Positions 44,319 through 53,823 of a stretch of DNA of 64,000 nucleotides are shown one piece after another; the stretch's first letter is position 1, and every line of letters begins with the position of its first letter. The notes beneath the pieces were generated by a model. The model worked only from the letters and a program-made list of their open reading frames with translations, did no database searches and was not told the origin of the DNA. The DNA is from Thalassospira xiamenensis M-5 = DSM 17429 (lineage in GTDB: Bacteria; Pseudomonadota; Alphaproteobacteria; Rhodospirillales; Thalassospiraceae). The stretch is from positions 1,283,501 to 1,347,500 of the forward strand of contig NZ_CP004388.1 of the NCBI RefSeq assembly GCF_000300235.2, read 5' to 3'. The position numbers were made by a program, and so were the translations under genes.

Positions 44319-45143
44319 ATGTGCACGCTTGACGGATGTGGCGTAAACGACCATCTCGGCCCGCCGCCGAAGGCCACGGATGAAGATCGCCGTCTGTTCC
44401 TTAAAGGCGCGGTTGCCTTGCCGCTTGCGGTTATTCTGGCCGATCCGATTTTGGCCCATGCCGCCGGATCGACATTGTCCCCCGTGACCATCACCACGCC
44501 GGGCGGGGAAAAAATGACCGCCGAAATCGCCATGCCTGCAACCCTTCCGGCCCCGACCGTCATTCTGATCCATGAATGGTGGGGCCTGAATGATCAAATC
44601 CGCGCGGTTGCGGCAGAATATGCCAAGCAGGGCTATATCGCGCTTGCGGTTGATCTGTATGGCAAGCCACCTGCAACCACGGCGGATGGGGCAAAGGCGC
44701 TGATGTCGGCGGTCAATCCGGCGATTGCCACCGAGAAATTGCAGGAATCCGTCAAATTCCTTAAAAATCACAAGGATTCAACCGGCAAGGTGGGAACGGT
44801 TGGCTGGTGCTTTGGTGGTGGCTGGTCGCTCAATACCGCGCTTGCCGCCGATGTTGATGCGGTTGTTGTCTATTACGGCAATGTCAAAAAGACCGCCGAG
44901 CAGGTTTCAACCCTGAACGCGCCGCTGATGGGGCATTTCGGCACCCTTGATAAAAGCATCAACAAATCGATGGTCAATGGGTTCGAGGAATCCCTCAAGG
45001 AAGCCGGGAAAACCGATTACCAGATTTTCTGGTACGAAGCCGACCACGCCTTTGCCAATCCGACCGGTGGCCGTTATGACGCCGAGGATGCCAAACTGTC
45101 GTGGGAACGCACGATGGGTTTCTTTGATACCCATCTGTCCTAA
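44319..45143 (+). CDS. Dienelactone hydrolase family protein with Tat-like signal
   Basis: 274 aa from ATG 44319, with GAGGAGG 7 bases upstream. Alpha/beta hydrolase. Seen: residues 23-49 form a Tat-type leader (DRRLFLKG followed by a hydrophobic stretch ending in AHA), then the catalytic triad Cys164 (VGWCFGGGWS), Asp211 (GTLD) and His243 (ADHAFANPTGG). HEWWGLNDQIRAVA is the family oxyanion region. Dienelactone hydrolases of the classic pathway are cytoplasmic, so the leader is notable. No aromatic-degradation genes lie nearby; substrate unknown. Confidence 0.9.
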   Translation: MCTLDGCGVNDHLGPPPKATDEDRRLFLKGAVALPLAVILADPILAHAAGSTLSPVTITTPGGEKMTAEIAMPATLPAPTVILIHEWWGLNDQIRAVAAEYAKQGYIALAVDLYGKPPATTADGAKALMSAVNPAIATEKLQESVKFLKNHKDSTGKVGTVGWCFGGGWSLNTALAADVDAVVVYYGNVKKTAEQVSTLNAPLMGHFGTLDKSINKSMVNGFEESLKEAGKTDYQIFWYEADHAFANPTGGRYDAEDAKLSWERTMGFFDTHLS

Positions 45144-45169
45144 GGCTTTATCGCAATCGCCAGAACATC

Positions 45170-45196
45170 AAAAGGCCGGGGTTTTCCCGGCCTTTT
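45170..45196 (+). terminator. Bidirectional terminator between the hydrolase and the ABC permease gene
   Basis: Perfect 11-bp stem AAAAGGCCGGG (45170-45180) / CCCGGCCTTTT (45186-45196), loop GTTTT. A- and T-runs on the two sides serve convergent transcripts. Confidence 0.88.
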
Positions 45197-45223
45197 GCGT
45201 GCCCAAGCGGTGCGACGACGCTC

Positions 45224-45994
45224 TTAATTGGTCGGATTTCCGCGATTGGCCCATTTGGTGGACCGGCGTTCGATGATGTTAAACAGCTCGTACATCGCAA
45301 TCCCCATCACCGCGATCACCAGCAACCCGGCAAACACCAGCGGCATGTTGAATTTCGATGATGCCGACAACATCAGATAGCCAACACCAAGGTTTGATGC
45401 GACGGTTTCCGAAATCACCGAACCGACAAAGGCCAGCGTGATCGCAACCTTGAGCGATGCAAAGAAATAGGGCATGGCGCGAGGGAAGCCGACCTTGACC
45501 AGAATATCGCGCCGGGTCGCGCCAAGGGACCGCAACACATCGCGCAATTCCGGTTCAAGCGTTGCCAGTCCCGTCGCCACATTGACAACAATCGGGAAAA
45601 ACGAAATCAGGAATGCGGTGATGATCGCGGGCACCGTACCGATGCCAAACCACATGACAAGAACCGGGACCAGTGCCACCTTTGGCACCGAATTGAACCC
45701 GACCAGAAGCGGGTTGGCCGCGTCATAAACTGCCTTGCTGGACCCGACAAGCGCGCCCAGAACCACGCCAAACACAACCGCAATGGCAAAGCCCGCCAGG
45801 GTCGTATAAAGCGTATGAACCGCATGCATCCAGATCGCACCGCGGAAATCCCAGCCGACCATGATGCTTTCCGACGGGGTCGGCAGGATATAGACCGGAA
45901 TATTGAAAATCCGGACAATCAGTTCCCAGATCACGAAAAGCCCGATTGCACTGATCCAGGGAGTGGCTTTGGACAGGTCTTTTTTCTTGGCCAT
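45224..45994 (-). CDS. ABC transporter permease, NitT/TauT type
   Basis: 256 aa, about six membrane spans. Seen: ILPTPSESIM near the N-terminus and the BPD transmembrane EAA loop DVLRSLGATRRDILVKVGFP that contacts the ATPase. Belongs to the SsuC/TauC/ThiX-like permeases. Third gene of a three-gene minus-strand operon (binding protein, ATPase, permease), 18 bases after the ATPase gene. Confidence 0.92.
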   Translation of the reverse strand: MAKKKDLSKATPWISAIGLFVIWELIVRIFNIPVYILPTPSESIMVGWDFRGAIWMHAVHTLYTTLAGFAIAVVFGVVLGALVGSSKAVYDAANPLLVGFNSVPKVALVPVLVMWFGIGTVPAIITAFLISFFPIVVNVATGLATLEPELRDVLRSLGATRRDILVKVGFPRAMPYFFASLKVAITLAFVGSVISETVASNLGVGYLMLSASSKFNMPLVFAGLLVIAVMGIAMYELFNIIERRSTKWANRGNPTN

Positions 45995-46012
45995 GATGCT
46001 TTCAACCTTCCC

Positions 46013-46807
46013 TTATGCCGCGCGCACGTCACGGATGTGACTGCGCAATTCGTGGACCAGATCGGTGAAGGGCTGCGTGAATGTCGTTTCCTGATCGCGT
46101 GGGCGGGGCAGGGTGTTTTCACGCTGGACCAAAATCGTACCCGGGCGCTTGGACATCACATAAATCGTATCGGCGAGATAGGCTGCTTCGCGCAGATCAT
46201 GGGTGACAAGAATGACGGTAAAGGGCCGCACCATCCAAAGGTTCTGCAGAATGTCCCAAAGCTCTTCGCGGGTGAAGGCGTCAAGGGCACCGAACGGCTC
46301 GTCGAGCATCAGAAGATCGGGCTCATGGATCAGCGACCGGCAGAGCGATGCGCGTTGCTGCATCCCGCCTGACAATTCCCACGGGTATTTGTCTTCGTGC
46401 CCGGCAAGCCCGACACTGGCGAGAAGCTTTCGCGCGCGGTCTTCATATTCGGCACGGTGCTTGCGCAGGCGGTTGCGATGCGGTTTGACGATTTCCATCG
46501 GCAGCAGGACGTTATCAAGGGTCGTTCGCCACGGCAGAAGGGTCGGGTTCTGAAACGCCATGCCGACGATCTTAAGCGGCCCGGAAACTTCCTTGTTATC
46601 GACGATAACCGTGCCTTCGCTGGGCGGCATCAATCCCGATACCAGTTTCAGCAGCGATGACTTGCCACATCCCGAAGGTCCGACAACGGCAATGAATTCG
46701 CCCTTGTTGATCTTCATGTTTGTTGTTTCCAATGCCAGATCGTCACCTTCGCTGTAACGAAGCCGGACATTGTCGAGTTCGACAAAGCTGTTCGACACGG
46801 CAGTCAT
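46013..46807 (-). CDS. ABC transporter ATP-binding protein, NitT/TauT type
   Basis: 264 aa. Seen: Walker A GPSGCGKS (43-50), Q-loop Gln86 (AFQNPTLLPWR), signature LSGGMQ (145-150), Walker B LLMLDE (165-170) followed by PFGALD, and the H-loop VTHDLREA. The sequence type matches SsuB/TauB-like import ATPases. Middle gene of the operon. Confidence 0.94.
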   Translation of the reverse strand: MTAVSNSFVELDNVRLRYSEGDDLALETTNMKINKGEFIAVVGPSGCGKSSLLKLVSGLMPPSEGTVIVDNKEVSGPLKIVGMAFQNPTLLPWRTTLDNVLLPMEIVKPHRNRLRKHRAEYEDRARKLLASVGLAGHEDKYPWELSGGMQQRASLCRSLIHEPDLLMLDEPFGALDAFTREELWDILQNLWMVRPFTVILVTHDLREAAYLADTIYVMSKRPGTILVQRENTLPRPRDQETTFTQPFTDLVHELRSHIRDVRAA

Positions 46808-46884
46808 CCCCCTGCGTATGCTGATGATTTATTATGTATCGGGGCCGGTTTGCCCGGCCCCGTTTGCGTGGTCTGGCGTGGCAG

Positions 46885-47907
46885 TTATTTCAGCATCCGG
46901 TCTTTATCGCCGGGCATGAAAATGTCGGTGAAGATGTCCGCAACGGTTGGCTTGTTTTCAATGCCAAATGCCAGGCTGACCTGGTCAATCGCCTTGTTCA
47001 TGCGGTCGGTCTTGATCTGGCCCATGCCTTCTTTAAGCGTTACCTCGGTGACGACATTGTCATCAATCGTCATCTGAAGGCGCTGCAATTCAAGGGCCGG
47101 GTCAATCAGCGGATCGGTATCCTTAAGGGCCGCAATGGCTTCTTCGGGGTTGGCAATCGCATCACGCCATCCCTTGACGACCGCGCGCAGGAATGCGCGC
47201 AGTTCTTCCGGATGGTTTTCCATCATGTCGGGCGATGCAATCATCGCATTGCCATAGAAATCCATGCCGTAATCGAAATATTTGAAAACGGTCAGATCAT
47301 CCTTGGAAATGCCCTGTGCCTGAAGGTTCAGGATTGATGTGAAATAGTGACCGGTGATCGCATCAACGTCACCACGCACCAGCATCGGTTCGCGCAGCGG
47401 CGGGTCCATGCTTTCCCATTTGACATCGTCAAGCTTAAGCCCGGTTGCCTGTGCAAAGGCCGGGAAAAGTTTGCGCGATGCATCGAAAACCGGCGCGCCC
47501 AGCGTCTTGCCAATCAGGTCTTCGGGCTTGGTGATGCCGCTTTTTTTCAGCATGAACAACGAAAACGGCGGGCGGTCATAAACCATGAAGACCGACTTCA
47601 TCGCGCGATCCGGGTTCGATGCATTGAATTCCAGCATCGAGTTGATATCGGCAAAGCCGACATCATAGGCGCCGCTGGCAACGCGTGTGATCGAACCGAC
47701 CGATCCGTTGCCCGAATCAATCGTCACATCAAGGCCCTCGTCGGAGAAATAGCCCTTTTTCTTGGCCAGCACATAGGGGGCTGCCGGGCCTTCGAATTTC
47801 CAGTCGAGTGTAAATTTGATCGCCATCTGGGCCATGGCGGATTGCGCACCAAGTGCAACGGCAATGCCGACGGTCGCGCCAAGTAGCCGCGCTTTAAGTC
47901 TCACCAT
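46885..47907 (-). CDS. ABC transporter substrate-binding protein, NMT1/THI5-like
   Basis: 340 aa. Start at 47907 has GGAGG nearby; an upstream in-frame ATG would add 13 polar residues in front of a good signal peptide. Seen: signal peptide (VRLKARLLGATVGIAVALGA, cleavage after SAMA), then KFTLDWKFEGPAAPYVLAKK and GYFSDEGLDVTIDSGNG typical of the NMT1/THI5 fold, and GDVDAITGHYFTSILNLQAQ. Relatives bind sulfonates, nitrate, pyrimidines or riboflavin-like compounds; the ligand cannot be told here. No thiamine or flavin riboswitch was recognised upstream. Confidence 0.9.
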   Translation of the reverse strand: MVRLKARLLGATVGIAVALGAQSAMAQMAIKFTLDWKFEGPAAPYVLAKKKGYFSDEGLDVTIDSGNGSVGSITRVASGAYDVGFADINSMLEFNASNPDRAMKSVFMVYDRPPFSLFMLKKSGITKPEDLIGKTLGAPVFDASRKLFPAFAQATGLKLDDVKWESMDPPLREPMLVRGDVDAITGHYFTSILNLQAQGISKDDLTVFKYFDYGMDFYGNAMIASPDMMENHPEELRAFLRAVVKGWRDAIANPEEAIAALKDTDPLIDPALELQRLQMTIDDNVVTEVTLKEGMGQIKTDRMNKAIDQVSLAFGIENKPTVADIFTDIFMPGDKDRMLK

Positions 47908-48172
47908 TAATGAAGCCTCCTGTTTCGGGTCTTTTTGACGACCCATTGACCGAATGATACCCCTGATCGCACAGCAATGCCTGTGCCAAATCCCTTTTTT
48001 GCCGGTTTTCCTGATATGAAGGGACTGTTACGGGCAGAGTACGGTTGTTTAATAAATGGTCAATGGGGTAAATTGATCAAAAATTATACAGAAATTCTTG
48101 ATAATCGCCTTTGAACATGGCGGTCCAATCAAATCGCTTGCACATGGAAACGGATTTGGGCATATCGCCATC

Positions 48173-48892
48173 ATGCTTACAAAATCGATCAAACGTTTTT
48201 ACAAAAAAGCCGAAGCCGTGCGCGACGAAGATGCGCAGGGCTGGCGTATCCATCTGGACGGAAGGCCGGTAAAATCGCCGTCCAAGGCCGAATTCGTGTT
48301 GTCGGCGGAACAGTTGGCGCATGAAATTGCTGCCGAATGGGATGCGCAGGGGGAAAAGGTTCTGCCGACCACGATGCCGATCATGCAACTGGCCGCAACC
48401 GCGATTGACCGCGTGCGCCCGCACCGGTTTGGCGTGATTGCGGAACTGACCGGGTTTGGCCGGTCTGACCTGTTATGCTATCGCGCATCCTTCCCCGATG
48501 ACCTTGTCCGCCAGCAGGCCGAAGCATGGCAGCCGTTGCTTGACTGGGCGCATCATGAACTGGGTGTGTTGCTTAAAGTGACCGAGGGCGTGATGCCGAT
48601 CTCGCAGGAAGACGAAGCTCTTCTGCGTATTCAGGACGAGATCGAGGCGCTTGATGATTACTACCTGACAGCCCTTCACACCCTGACGACGGTGTCGGGA
48701 TCGGTGATCATCGGGCTTGCGACCCTGCGCGGCCGGATCAGTGCCGAGCAGGCGTTTGAGGTTTCCCAGCTTGATGAAAGCTATTCCATCGAGCATTGGG
48801 GTGCTGATGCCGAGGCGGTTGCACGCCGCGAACGTCATCGCGCGGAACTGCTGGCCGCGGGGCGGTATCTTGATCTTATCGGGCAGCGATAA
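48173..48892 (+). CDS. ATP12 family chaperone (F1-ATPase assembly)
   Basis: 239 aa. In mitochondria Atp12 helps insert the alpha subunit into F1; alphaproteobacterial homologues are widespread. Seen: IKRFYKKAEAVRDEDAQGWR with HLDGRPVKSPSKAEFVLSAE, AEWDAQGEKVLPTTMPIMQL, ATAIDRVRPHRFGVIAELTG, and the conserved YRASFPDDLVRQQAEAWQPL. Start at 48173 fits the family N-terminus, though the ribosome-binding site is weak. Converges with the ABC half-transporter gene 16 bases downstream. Confidence 0.92.
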   Translation: MLTKSIKRFYKKAEAVRDEDAQGWRIHLDGRPVKSPSKAEFVLSAEQLAHEIAAEWDAQGEKVLPTTMPIMQLAATAIDRVRPHRFGVIAELTGFGRSDLLCYRASFPDDLVRQQAEAWQPLLDWAHHELGVLLKVTEGVMPISQEDEALLRIQDEIEALDDYYLTALHTLTTVSGSVIIGLATLRGRISAEQAFEVSQLDESYSIEHWGADAEAVARRERHRAELLAAGRYLDLIGQR

Positions 48893-48908
48893 ACATTCGT
48901 TGCCCTGA

Positions 48909-49886
48909 TCAATTCATCCATTTCGCGATCATTCTGTGCTGTACGGCGGCCTGTGCCGCCATCCGGTAATAGGACAGCAATTCGCGCATTGGCGATGACA
49001 TCCGGTCAAAACCGGAAATGAACGCGACAATAATCCCGACCGATGTTTCGCCCCTGATCGCAAGATAGCCGCCGACAATCAGCACCGAAAGCGGGGCAAG
49101 CGCATTCAGCAGATTGATCAGGGTTTTCATTCCGAACTTGAGGATGAAAAACCACATGCGGTTGTTATAAAGGTAACTGATGCCGCGATGGATCGGGTCC
49201 AGAAGTTCTCTGTGATCATCGTCGTGGCCGGGGTGGAGTTCGCTTAGTTCGTCGCTGACTTCGCGCATTTTTTCCACGCGCTTTTCAATCAGCCGGTTGA
49301 TCTGTTTTTGAATGACCGGCACCAGCGCGATTTGCGGGATCAGCGCCAGAATACCGATCAGTCCGATGATCGGCTCGACACTGACCATATAGCCAATTCC
49401 GAAAATCAGCATCCCCGCATTCACGACCGGCTGCGACAATCCATCGCCCACAAAGCCGCCCAGTTTTTCGATTTCCGATCCGATGATCGAAACTGCCCGG
49501 CCATTTTCGCCTTCACCATTGCCGGTGCGGTCTTCGGCATAAAGGCGGCTGAGATGGCGGCGGTTGTGGCGGATCGCGCTTTCACTGAGCCAGCCTTCAT
49601 ACATCCGAAGCATGAATTTGGTCGCCGAATGAACCACAACAACCGCCAGATAGATCACCGCCAGCACGGTCAGAAGCGACATATCCTGTTTGCTGATCGC
49701 ATCGTCGACCAGGCGGCGTTGCAGTTCCAGCGGCACGATGCCAAGGGCCGCCACCGATATGGCAATCAGGCATACAACGATCTGGTGTCGGCCGCTCATA
49801 AGCCAGATATAACGCCATAAGGATTGCGCAGGGCGATCATCGCCGGTGGATTTCGGCTCGTGCGGGCGGATGCGAAACAGCTTCAT
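48909..49886 (-). CDS. ABC exporter-type transmembrane domain without an ATPase domain
   Basis: 325 aa. Seen: an N-terminal polar tail, then the ABC type I exporter membrane domain (spans near 35-55, 70-90, 145-165, 170-190, 255-275, 280-300) with ELQRRLVDDAISKQDMSLLT and the late segment FISGFDRMSSPMRELLSYYR. The protein stops at KWMN, just where a nucleotide-binding domain would normally begin; no Walker A, signature or Walker B motif exists in the 16 bases before the neighbouring gene. It could pair with an ATPase encoded elsewhere or have a non-transport role. There is no sign of a broken downstream reading frame. Confidence 0.85.
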   Translation of the reverse strand: MKLFRIRPHEPKSTGDDRPAQSLWRYIWLMSGRHQIVVCLIAISVAALGIVPLELQRRLVDDAISKQDMSLLTVLAVIYLAVVVVHSATKFMLRMYEGWLSESAIRHNRRHLSRLYAEDRTGNGEGENGRAVSIIGSEIEKLGGFVGDGLSQPVVNAGMLIFGIGYMVSVEPIIGLIGILALIPQIALVPVIQKQINRLIEKRVEKMREVSDELSELHPGHDDDHRELLDPIHRGISYLYNNRMWFFILKFGMKTLINLLNALAPLSVLIVGGYLAIRGETSVGIIVAFISGFDRMSSPMRELLSYYRMAAQAAVQHRMIAKWMN

Positions 49887-50193
49887 GAAAGGACCGTTCT
49901 GATGGATATCATAAGGCCTTAACGCGCCAGAAGCCGTTTGGTGCCCAGCTTGTCCTGAATATTGGTATTTGTCGACCTGCTTCTAGACTTTAGTCCAGCC
50001 CGTCCTTACATATCGCAATGACGTTAGGGAAATCAGGCCTTTACAGGCTATTTTCATCTTGTGCCAGACTGTGAAAAATAATTGGCATTCCAGTACCGAA
50101 TAATGCTATTCCAAATCATCATTCAGATTGCATCACCGGCATGACCATCGTCATGAACGCATTCCGGGCGGCCCAAAGTAAGGATCACGCAAT
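49887..50193 (+). other. Gene-free divergent gap before the carboxylase beta gene
   Basis: 307 bases with no credible gene, tRNA or riboswitch. The right end holds the pccB ribosome-binding site (AAGGA at about 50180). A perfect inverted repeat is listed separately at 50140-50155. No clear -35/-10 pair was recognised. Confidence 0.5.
50140..50155 (+). promoter_or_regulatory. Inverted repeat before pccB
   Basis: CATGAC-CATC-GTCATG, a perfect 6-4-6 dyad ending 38 bases before the pccB ATG. A candidate operator or a short leader hairpin; no match to a known propionate-regulator site. Confidence 0.35.
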
Positions 50194-51726
50194 ATGCAGG
50201 ATATTATCGCCAAGCTCGAAGTCAAACGCGCAGAGGCGGCCATGGGCGGCGGTCAGCGCCGCATCGACAATCAGCATGCCAAGGGCAAATTGACCGCGCG
50301 CGAACGGCTTGATGTTCTTCTTGACGAAGGCTCGTTCGAGGAATGGGACATGTTTGTCGAACATGATTGCGTTGATTTCGGCATGCCCGAAAACCGCATT
50401 CCCGGCGATGGCGTGGTCACCGGGCATGGCACGATCAATGGTCGGTTGGTGTTCGTCTTTTCCCAGGATTTCACCGTATTTGGCGGTGCGCTTTCGGGTG
50501 CCCATGCGCGCAAGATCTGCAAGATCATGGATCAGGCGATGAAAGTCGGCGCGCCCGTGATCGGGCTTAACGATTCCGGCGGGGCGCGTATTCAGGAAGG
50601 TGTCGAAAGCCTTGCGGGTTATGCCGATGTGTTCCAGCGCAATGTCGAGGCATCCGGCGTTATCCCGCAGATTTCCCTGATCATGGGGCCGTGTGCGGGT
50701 GGGGCTGTCTATAGCCCGGCCATGACCGACTTCATTTTCATGGTCAAGGACAGTTCCTATATGTTCGTGACCGGCCCCGATGTGGTCAAAACCGTCACGC
50801 ACGAGGAAGTCACCCACGAGGAACTCGGCGGGGCGATGACCCATACCAGCATTTCCGGGGTGGCCGATCTGGCGTTTGAAAACGATGTTGATCTGTTGTT
50901 GCAGACCCGTCGTTTCATGGATTTCCTGCCGCTATCCAATAAGGAAAAACCGCCCGCACGCCTGTGCGAAGACCCGATCATGCGCGATGATTTCTCGCTT
51001 GATACGCTGGTGCCGGAAAATCCCAACATGCCCTATGACATGAAGGAACTGATCACAAAGGTCGTCGATGAAGGAGACTTTTATGAAATTCAGCCCGATC
51101 ATGCCAAAAACATCATCATCGGCATGGCGCGCATGGATGGCCGCACGGTTGGCATCGTTGCCAATCAGCCGATGGTTCTGGCGGGATGTCTTGATATCGC
51201 CAGTTCGAAAAAGGCCGCGCGGTTTGTGCGGTTCTGCGATGCCTATAACATTCCGATTGTCACCTTTGTCGATGTGCCGGGCTTCATGCCGGGCACCGCA
51301 CAGGAATATGGTGGCATCATCAAACACGGTGCCAAACTGCTTTATGCCTATGCCGAGGCGACGGTGCCAAAGGTCACCGTCATCACGCGCAAGGCTTATG
51401 GCGGGGCCTATGACGTGATGGCGTCCAAGCATCTGCGCGGTGATGTCAACTATGCCTGGCCGACCGCTGAGATCGCGGTGATGGGGCCAAAGGGCGCGGT
51501 GGAAATCATTTTCCGGGCCGATATGAACGATCCCGAAAAGATCGAGGCCCGCACGGAAGAATACCGTGAAAAATTTGCCAACCCGTTTGTCGCGGGGCGC
51601 AAGGGTTTCATTGACGATGTCATCATGCCGCATGGCACGCGCAGGCGCGTGTGCAAGTCGCTTGCGATGCTGCGTAACAAGGACATCAAAAACCCGGCCC
51701 GCAAACACGGCAACATTCCGCTTTAA
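50194..51726 (+). CDS. pccB: Propionyl-CoA carboxylase beta (carboxyltransferase) subunit
   Basis: 510 aa. Transfers carboxyl from biotin to acyl-CoA. Seen: crotonase-fold N half with [20 protein letters not shown] and [40 protein letters not shown], and the C half with [20 protein letters not shown] and [19 protein letters not shown]. Asp407 in AYDVM occupies the position that favours propionyl-CoA over acetyl-CoA in characterised PccB/AccB pairs, so PCC is preferred over ACC. Cotranscribed with pccA (32-base gap). Confidence 0.95.
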   Translation: MQDIIAKLEVKRAEAAMGGGQRRIDNQHAKGKLTARERLDVLLDEGSFEEWDMFVEHDCVDFGMPENRIPGDGVVTGHGTINGRLVFVFSQDFTVFGGALSGAHARKICKIMDQAMKVGAPVIGLNDSGGARIQEGVESLAGYADVFQRNVEASGVIPQISLIMGPCAGGAVYSPAMTDFIFMVKDSSYMFVTGPDVVKTVTHEEVTHEELGGAMTHTSISGVADLAFENDVDLLLQTRRFMDFLPLSNKEKPPARLCEDPIMRDDFSLDTLVPENPNMPYDMKELITKVVDEGDFYEIQPDHAKNIIIGMARMDGRTVGIVANQPMVLAGCLDIASSKKAARFVRFCDAYNIPIVTFVDVPGFMPGTAQEYGGIIKHGAKLLYAYAEATVPKVTVITRKAYGGAYDVMASKHLRGDVNYAWPTAEIAVMGPKGAVEIIFRADMNDPEKIEARTEEYREKFANPFVAGRKGFIDDVIMPHGTRRRVCKSLAMLRNKDIKNPARKHGNIPL

Positions 51727-51758
51727 CGCCGCGACAATCCATTGGGGAGAGCACCTTT

Positions 51759-53762
51759 ATGTTCAAGAAAATCCTGATTGCCAACCGCGGTGAAATTGCC
51801 TGCCGCGTGATCAAATCGGCCCGCAAAATGGGCATCAAAACCGTTGCGGTCTATTCTGATGCGGATAAAAATGCCCTGCATGTGCAGATGGCCGACGAGG
51901 CCGTGCATATCGGCCCGGCGCCATCCAACCAGTCTTATCTGGTGATTGATAAAATCATCGATGCCTGCAAATCCACGGGGGCCGAGGCCGTCCATCCCGG
52001 CTATGGCTTCCTTTCGGAAAATCAGGCCTTTGCCAAGGCGCTTGATGCCGCCAAAATCGCCTTTATCGGCCCGCCGGTTGGCGCTATTGCGGCGATGGGC
52101 GATAAGATCACGTCCAAGAAAATCGCTGCGGAAGCCGGTGTTTCAACCGTTCCGGGCTATATGGGCGTGATCAAGGACACCGACGAGGCGATCAAAATCG
52201 CCAATGATGTCGGCTATCCGGTGATGTTAAAGGCGTCTGCTGGCGGTGGGGGCAAGGGCATGCGCATTGCGCGCAATGACGCCGAATGCCGCGAAGGGTT
52301 CGAGCGTGCCACGTCAGAAGCCGCAAGCTCCTTTGGTGATGATCGTGTCTTTATCGAAAAATTCGTCGAAGAACCGCGCCATATCGAAATTCAGGTTCTT
52401 TGCGATAAACACGGGCATGGCATTTACCTTGGAGAACGCGAATGTTCGATCCAGCGCCGCCATCAGAAGGTCGTCGAAGAAGCCCCGTCACCCTTTATTG
52501 ATCCCGAAACCCGCAAGGCGATGGGCGAACAGGCCGTGGCACTGGCGCATGCGGTGAATTACTGCTCCGCCGGGACGGTGGAATTCATCGTCGACAAGGA
52601 CAAGAACTTCTACTTCCTTGAAATGAACACAAGGCTTCAGGTCGAACATCCGGTGACCGAACTGGTGACGGGCGAGGACCTTGTGGAATGGATGATCCGC
52701 ATCGCCAATGACGAAAAACTGACGCTCGCGCAGGATGACGTCAAGCTGACCGGCTGGGCGATGGAAACCCGCATCTATGCCGAGGACCCGTTCCGCGAAT
52801 TCCTGCCCTCCACCGGGCGTCTGGTGCGGTATCAGCCGCCAGCCGAGAGCGCATCCGTGCGTGTCGATACCGGCGTGTTCGAAGGCGGCGAGATTTCGAT
52901 GTATTACGACCCGATGGTCGCAAAACTGGTGACGTATGGCGCAACCCGTGATGTTGCGATTGCCGAAATGCGGGCCGCCCTTGATGCCTATTACATCCGT
53001 GGCATTTCGCACAATATCCCGTTTGTTGCCGCCGTGATGGCTAATAAACGGTTCCAGTCGGGCAATATCACCACCAATTTCATCGCCGAAGAATATCCCA
53101 ACGGCTTTTCCGCCGATGATCTGCCCAATGATGATCCGGCGATGCTGGTGGTGGTTGCCGCATACCTCAATCAGCGGGTGGCCGAACGCAATGCGCGGGT
53201 GACGGGGCAGGTCAGCGATCATCCGTTGCAGGTTGCCGAAAGCTGGGTTGCGGTATCGGGCGACGATCACACCGCGTTCGATATCGAAATTGACGGTGTT
53301 AACAATGACTATATCGTTGCCATCAAGGATCGCAGTTATGGCGTTTCATCCGACTGGAAAATCGGTGATGCGCTGTTTGTCGGCGAAATTGACGGTGCGC
53401 CGATCTGCGTGCAGATCGATGTCGAGGGTGTCGGCTATCGCCTGTCGGCCAACGGCATCCAGCGCAGCTTCAAGGTGATGCTGCCCCGTGTCGCCGAATT
53501 GCAAAAACTGATGCCGTTCAAAGCCCCGCCGGACATGTCAAACTTCCTGCTGTCCCCGATGCCGGGGCTGCTGGTCAAGGTATCGGTGACCGAAGGCCAG
53601 ACCGTCCAGCCGGGCGAGGAACTTTGCATCCTTGAAGCGATGAAAATGGAAAATGTGCTCAAGGCCGAAAGCAAAGGTGTCGTCAAGAAAATCCACGCCG
53701 AGCAGGGCGCGAACCTCTCGGTCGATGCGATCATCATCGAGTTTGAGAAGAAGGACGAGTAA
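51759..53762 (+). CDS. pccA: Propionyl-CoA carboxylase alpha subunit (biotin carboxylase + biotin carrier)
   Basis: 667 aa. ATP- and bicarbonate-dependent carboxylation of biotin. Seen in order: biotin carboxylase N domain (KKILIANRGEIACRVIKSAR), ATP-grasp with KASAGGGGKGMRIA, RECSIQRRHQKVVEEAPSP and EMNTRLQVEHPVTE, C domain to about residue 450, a linking BT domain of about 140 residues, and the carrier domain with biotinyl Lys629 in EAMKMEN. Length and BT domain match PCC rather than the shorter AccC. Methylmalonyl-CoA epimerase and mutase genes are not in the window. Confidence 0.95.
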   Translation: MFKKILIANRGEIACRVIKSARKMGIKTVAVYSDADKNALHVQMADEAVHIGPAPSNQSYLVIDKIIDACKSTGAEAVHPGYGFLSENQAFAKALDAAKIAFIGPPVGAIAAMGDKITSKKIAAEAGVSTVPGYMGVIKDTDEAIKIANDVGYPVMLKASAGGGGKGMRIARNDAECREGFERATSEAASSFGDDRVFIEKFVEEPRHIEIQVLCDKHGHGIYLGERECSIQRRHQKVVEEAPSPFIDPETRKAMGEQAVALAHAVNYCSAGTVEFIVDKDKNFYFLEMNTRLQVEHPVTELVTGEDLVEWMIRIANDEKLTLAQDDVKLTGWAMETRIYAEDPFREFLPSTGRLVRYQPPAESASVRVDTGVFEGGEISMYYDPMVAKLVTYGATRDVAIAEMRAALDAYYIRGISHNIPFVAAVMANKRFQSGNITTNFIAEEYPNGFSADDLPNDDPAMLVVVAAYLNQRVAERNARVTGQVSDHPLQVAESWVAVSGDDHTAFDIEIDGVNNDYIVAIKDRSYGVSSDWKIGDALFVGEIDGAPICVQIDVEGVGYRLSANGIQRSFKVMLPRVAELQKLMPFKAPPDMSNFLLSPMPGLLVKVSVTEGQTVQPGEELCILEAMKMENVLKAESKGVVKKIHAEQGANLSVDAIIIEFEKKDE

Positions 53763-53796
53763 GCTGCCGGTATTTTCAAGCTTATTGGATATTCTG

Positions 53797-53823
53797 AACA
53801 CCGGGGATTTCCCCGGTGTTTCA
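53797..53823 (+). terminator. Terminator after pccA
   Basis: Perfect 10-bp stem AACACCGGGG (53797-53806) / CCCCGGTGTT (53811-53820), loop ATTT, followed by TCATT. Lies between convergent pccA and the chemoreceptor gene. Confidence 0.75.

Noticed and set aside
47908..48172. Thiamine or flavin riboswitch before the NMT1/THI5-like binding-protein gene
   Set aside because: No matching conserved core was seen on the minus strand, so the ligand cannot be inferred that way.
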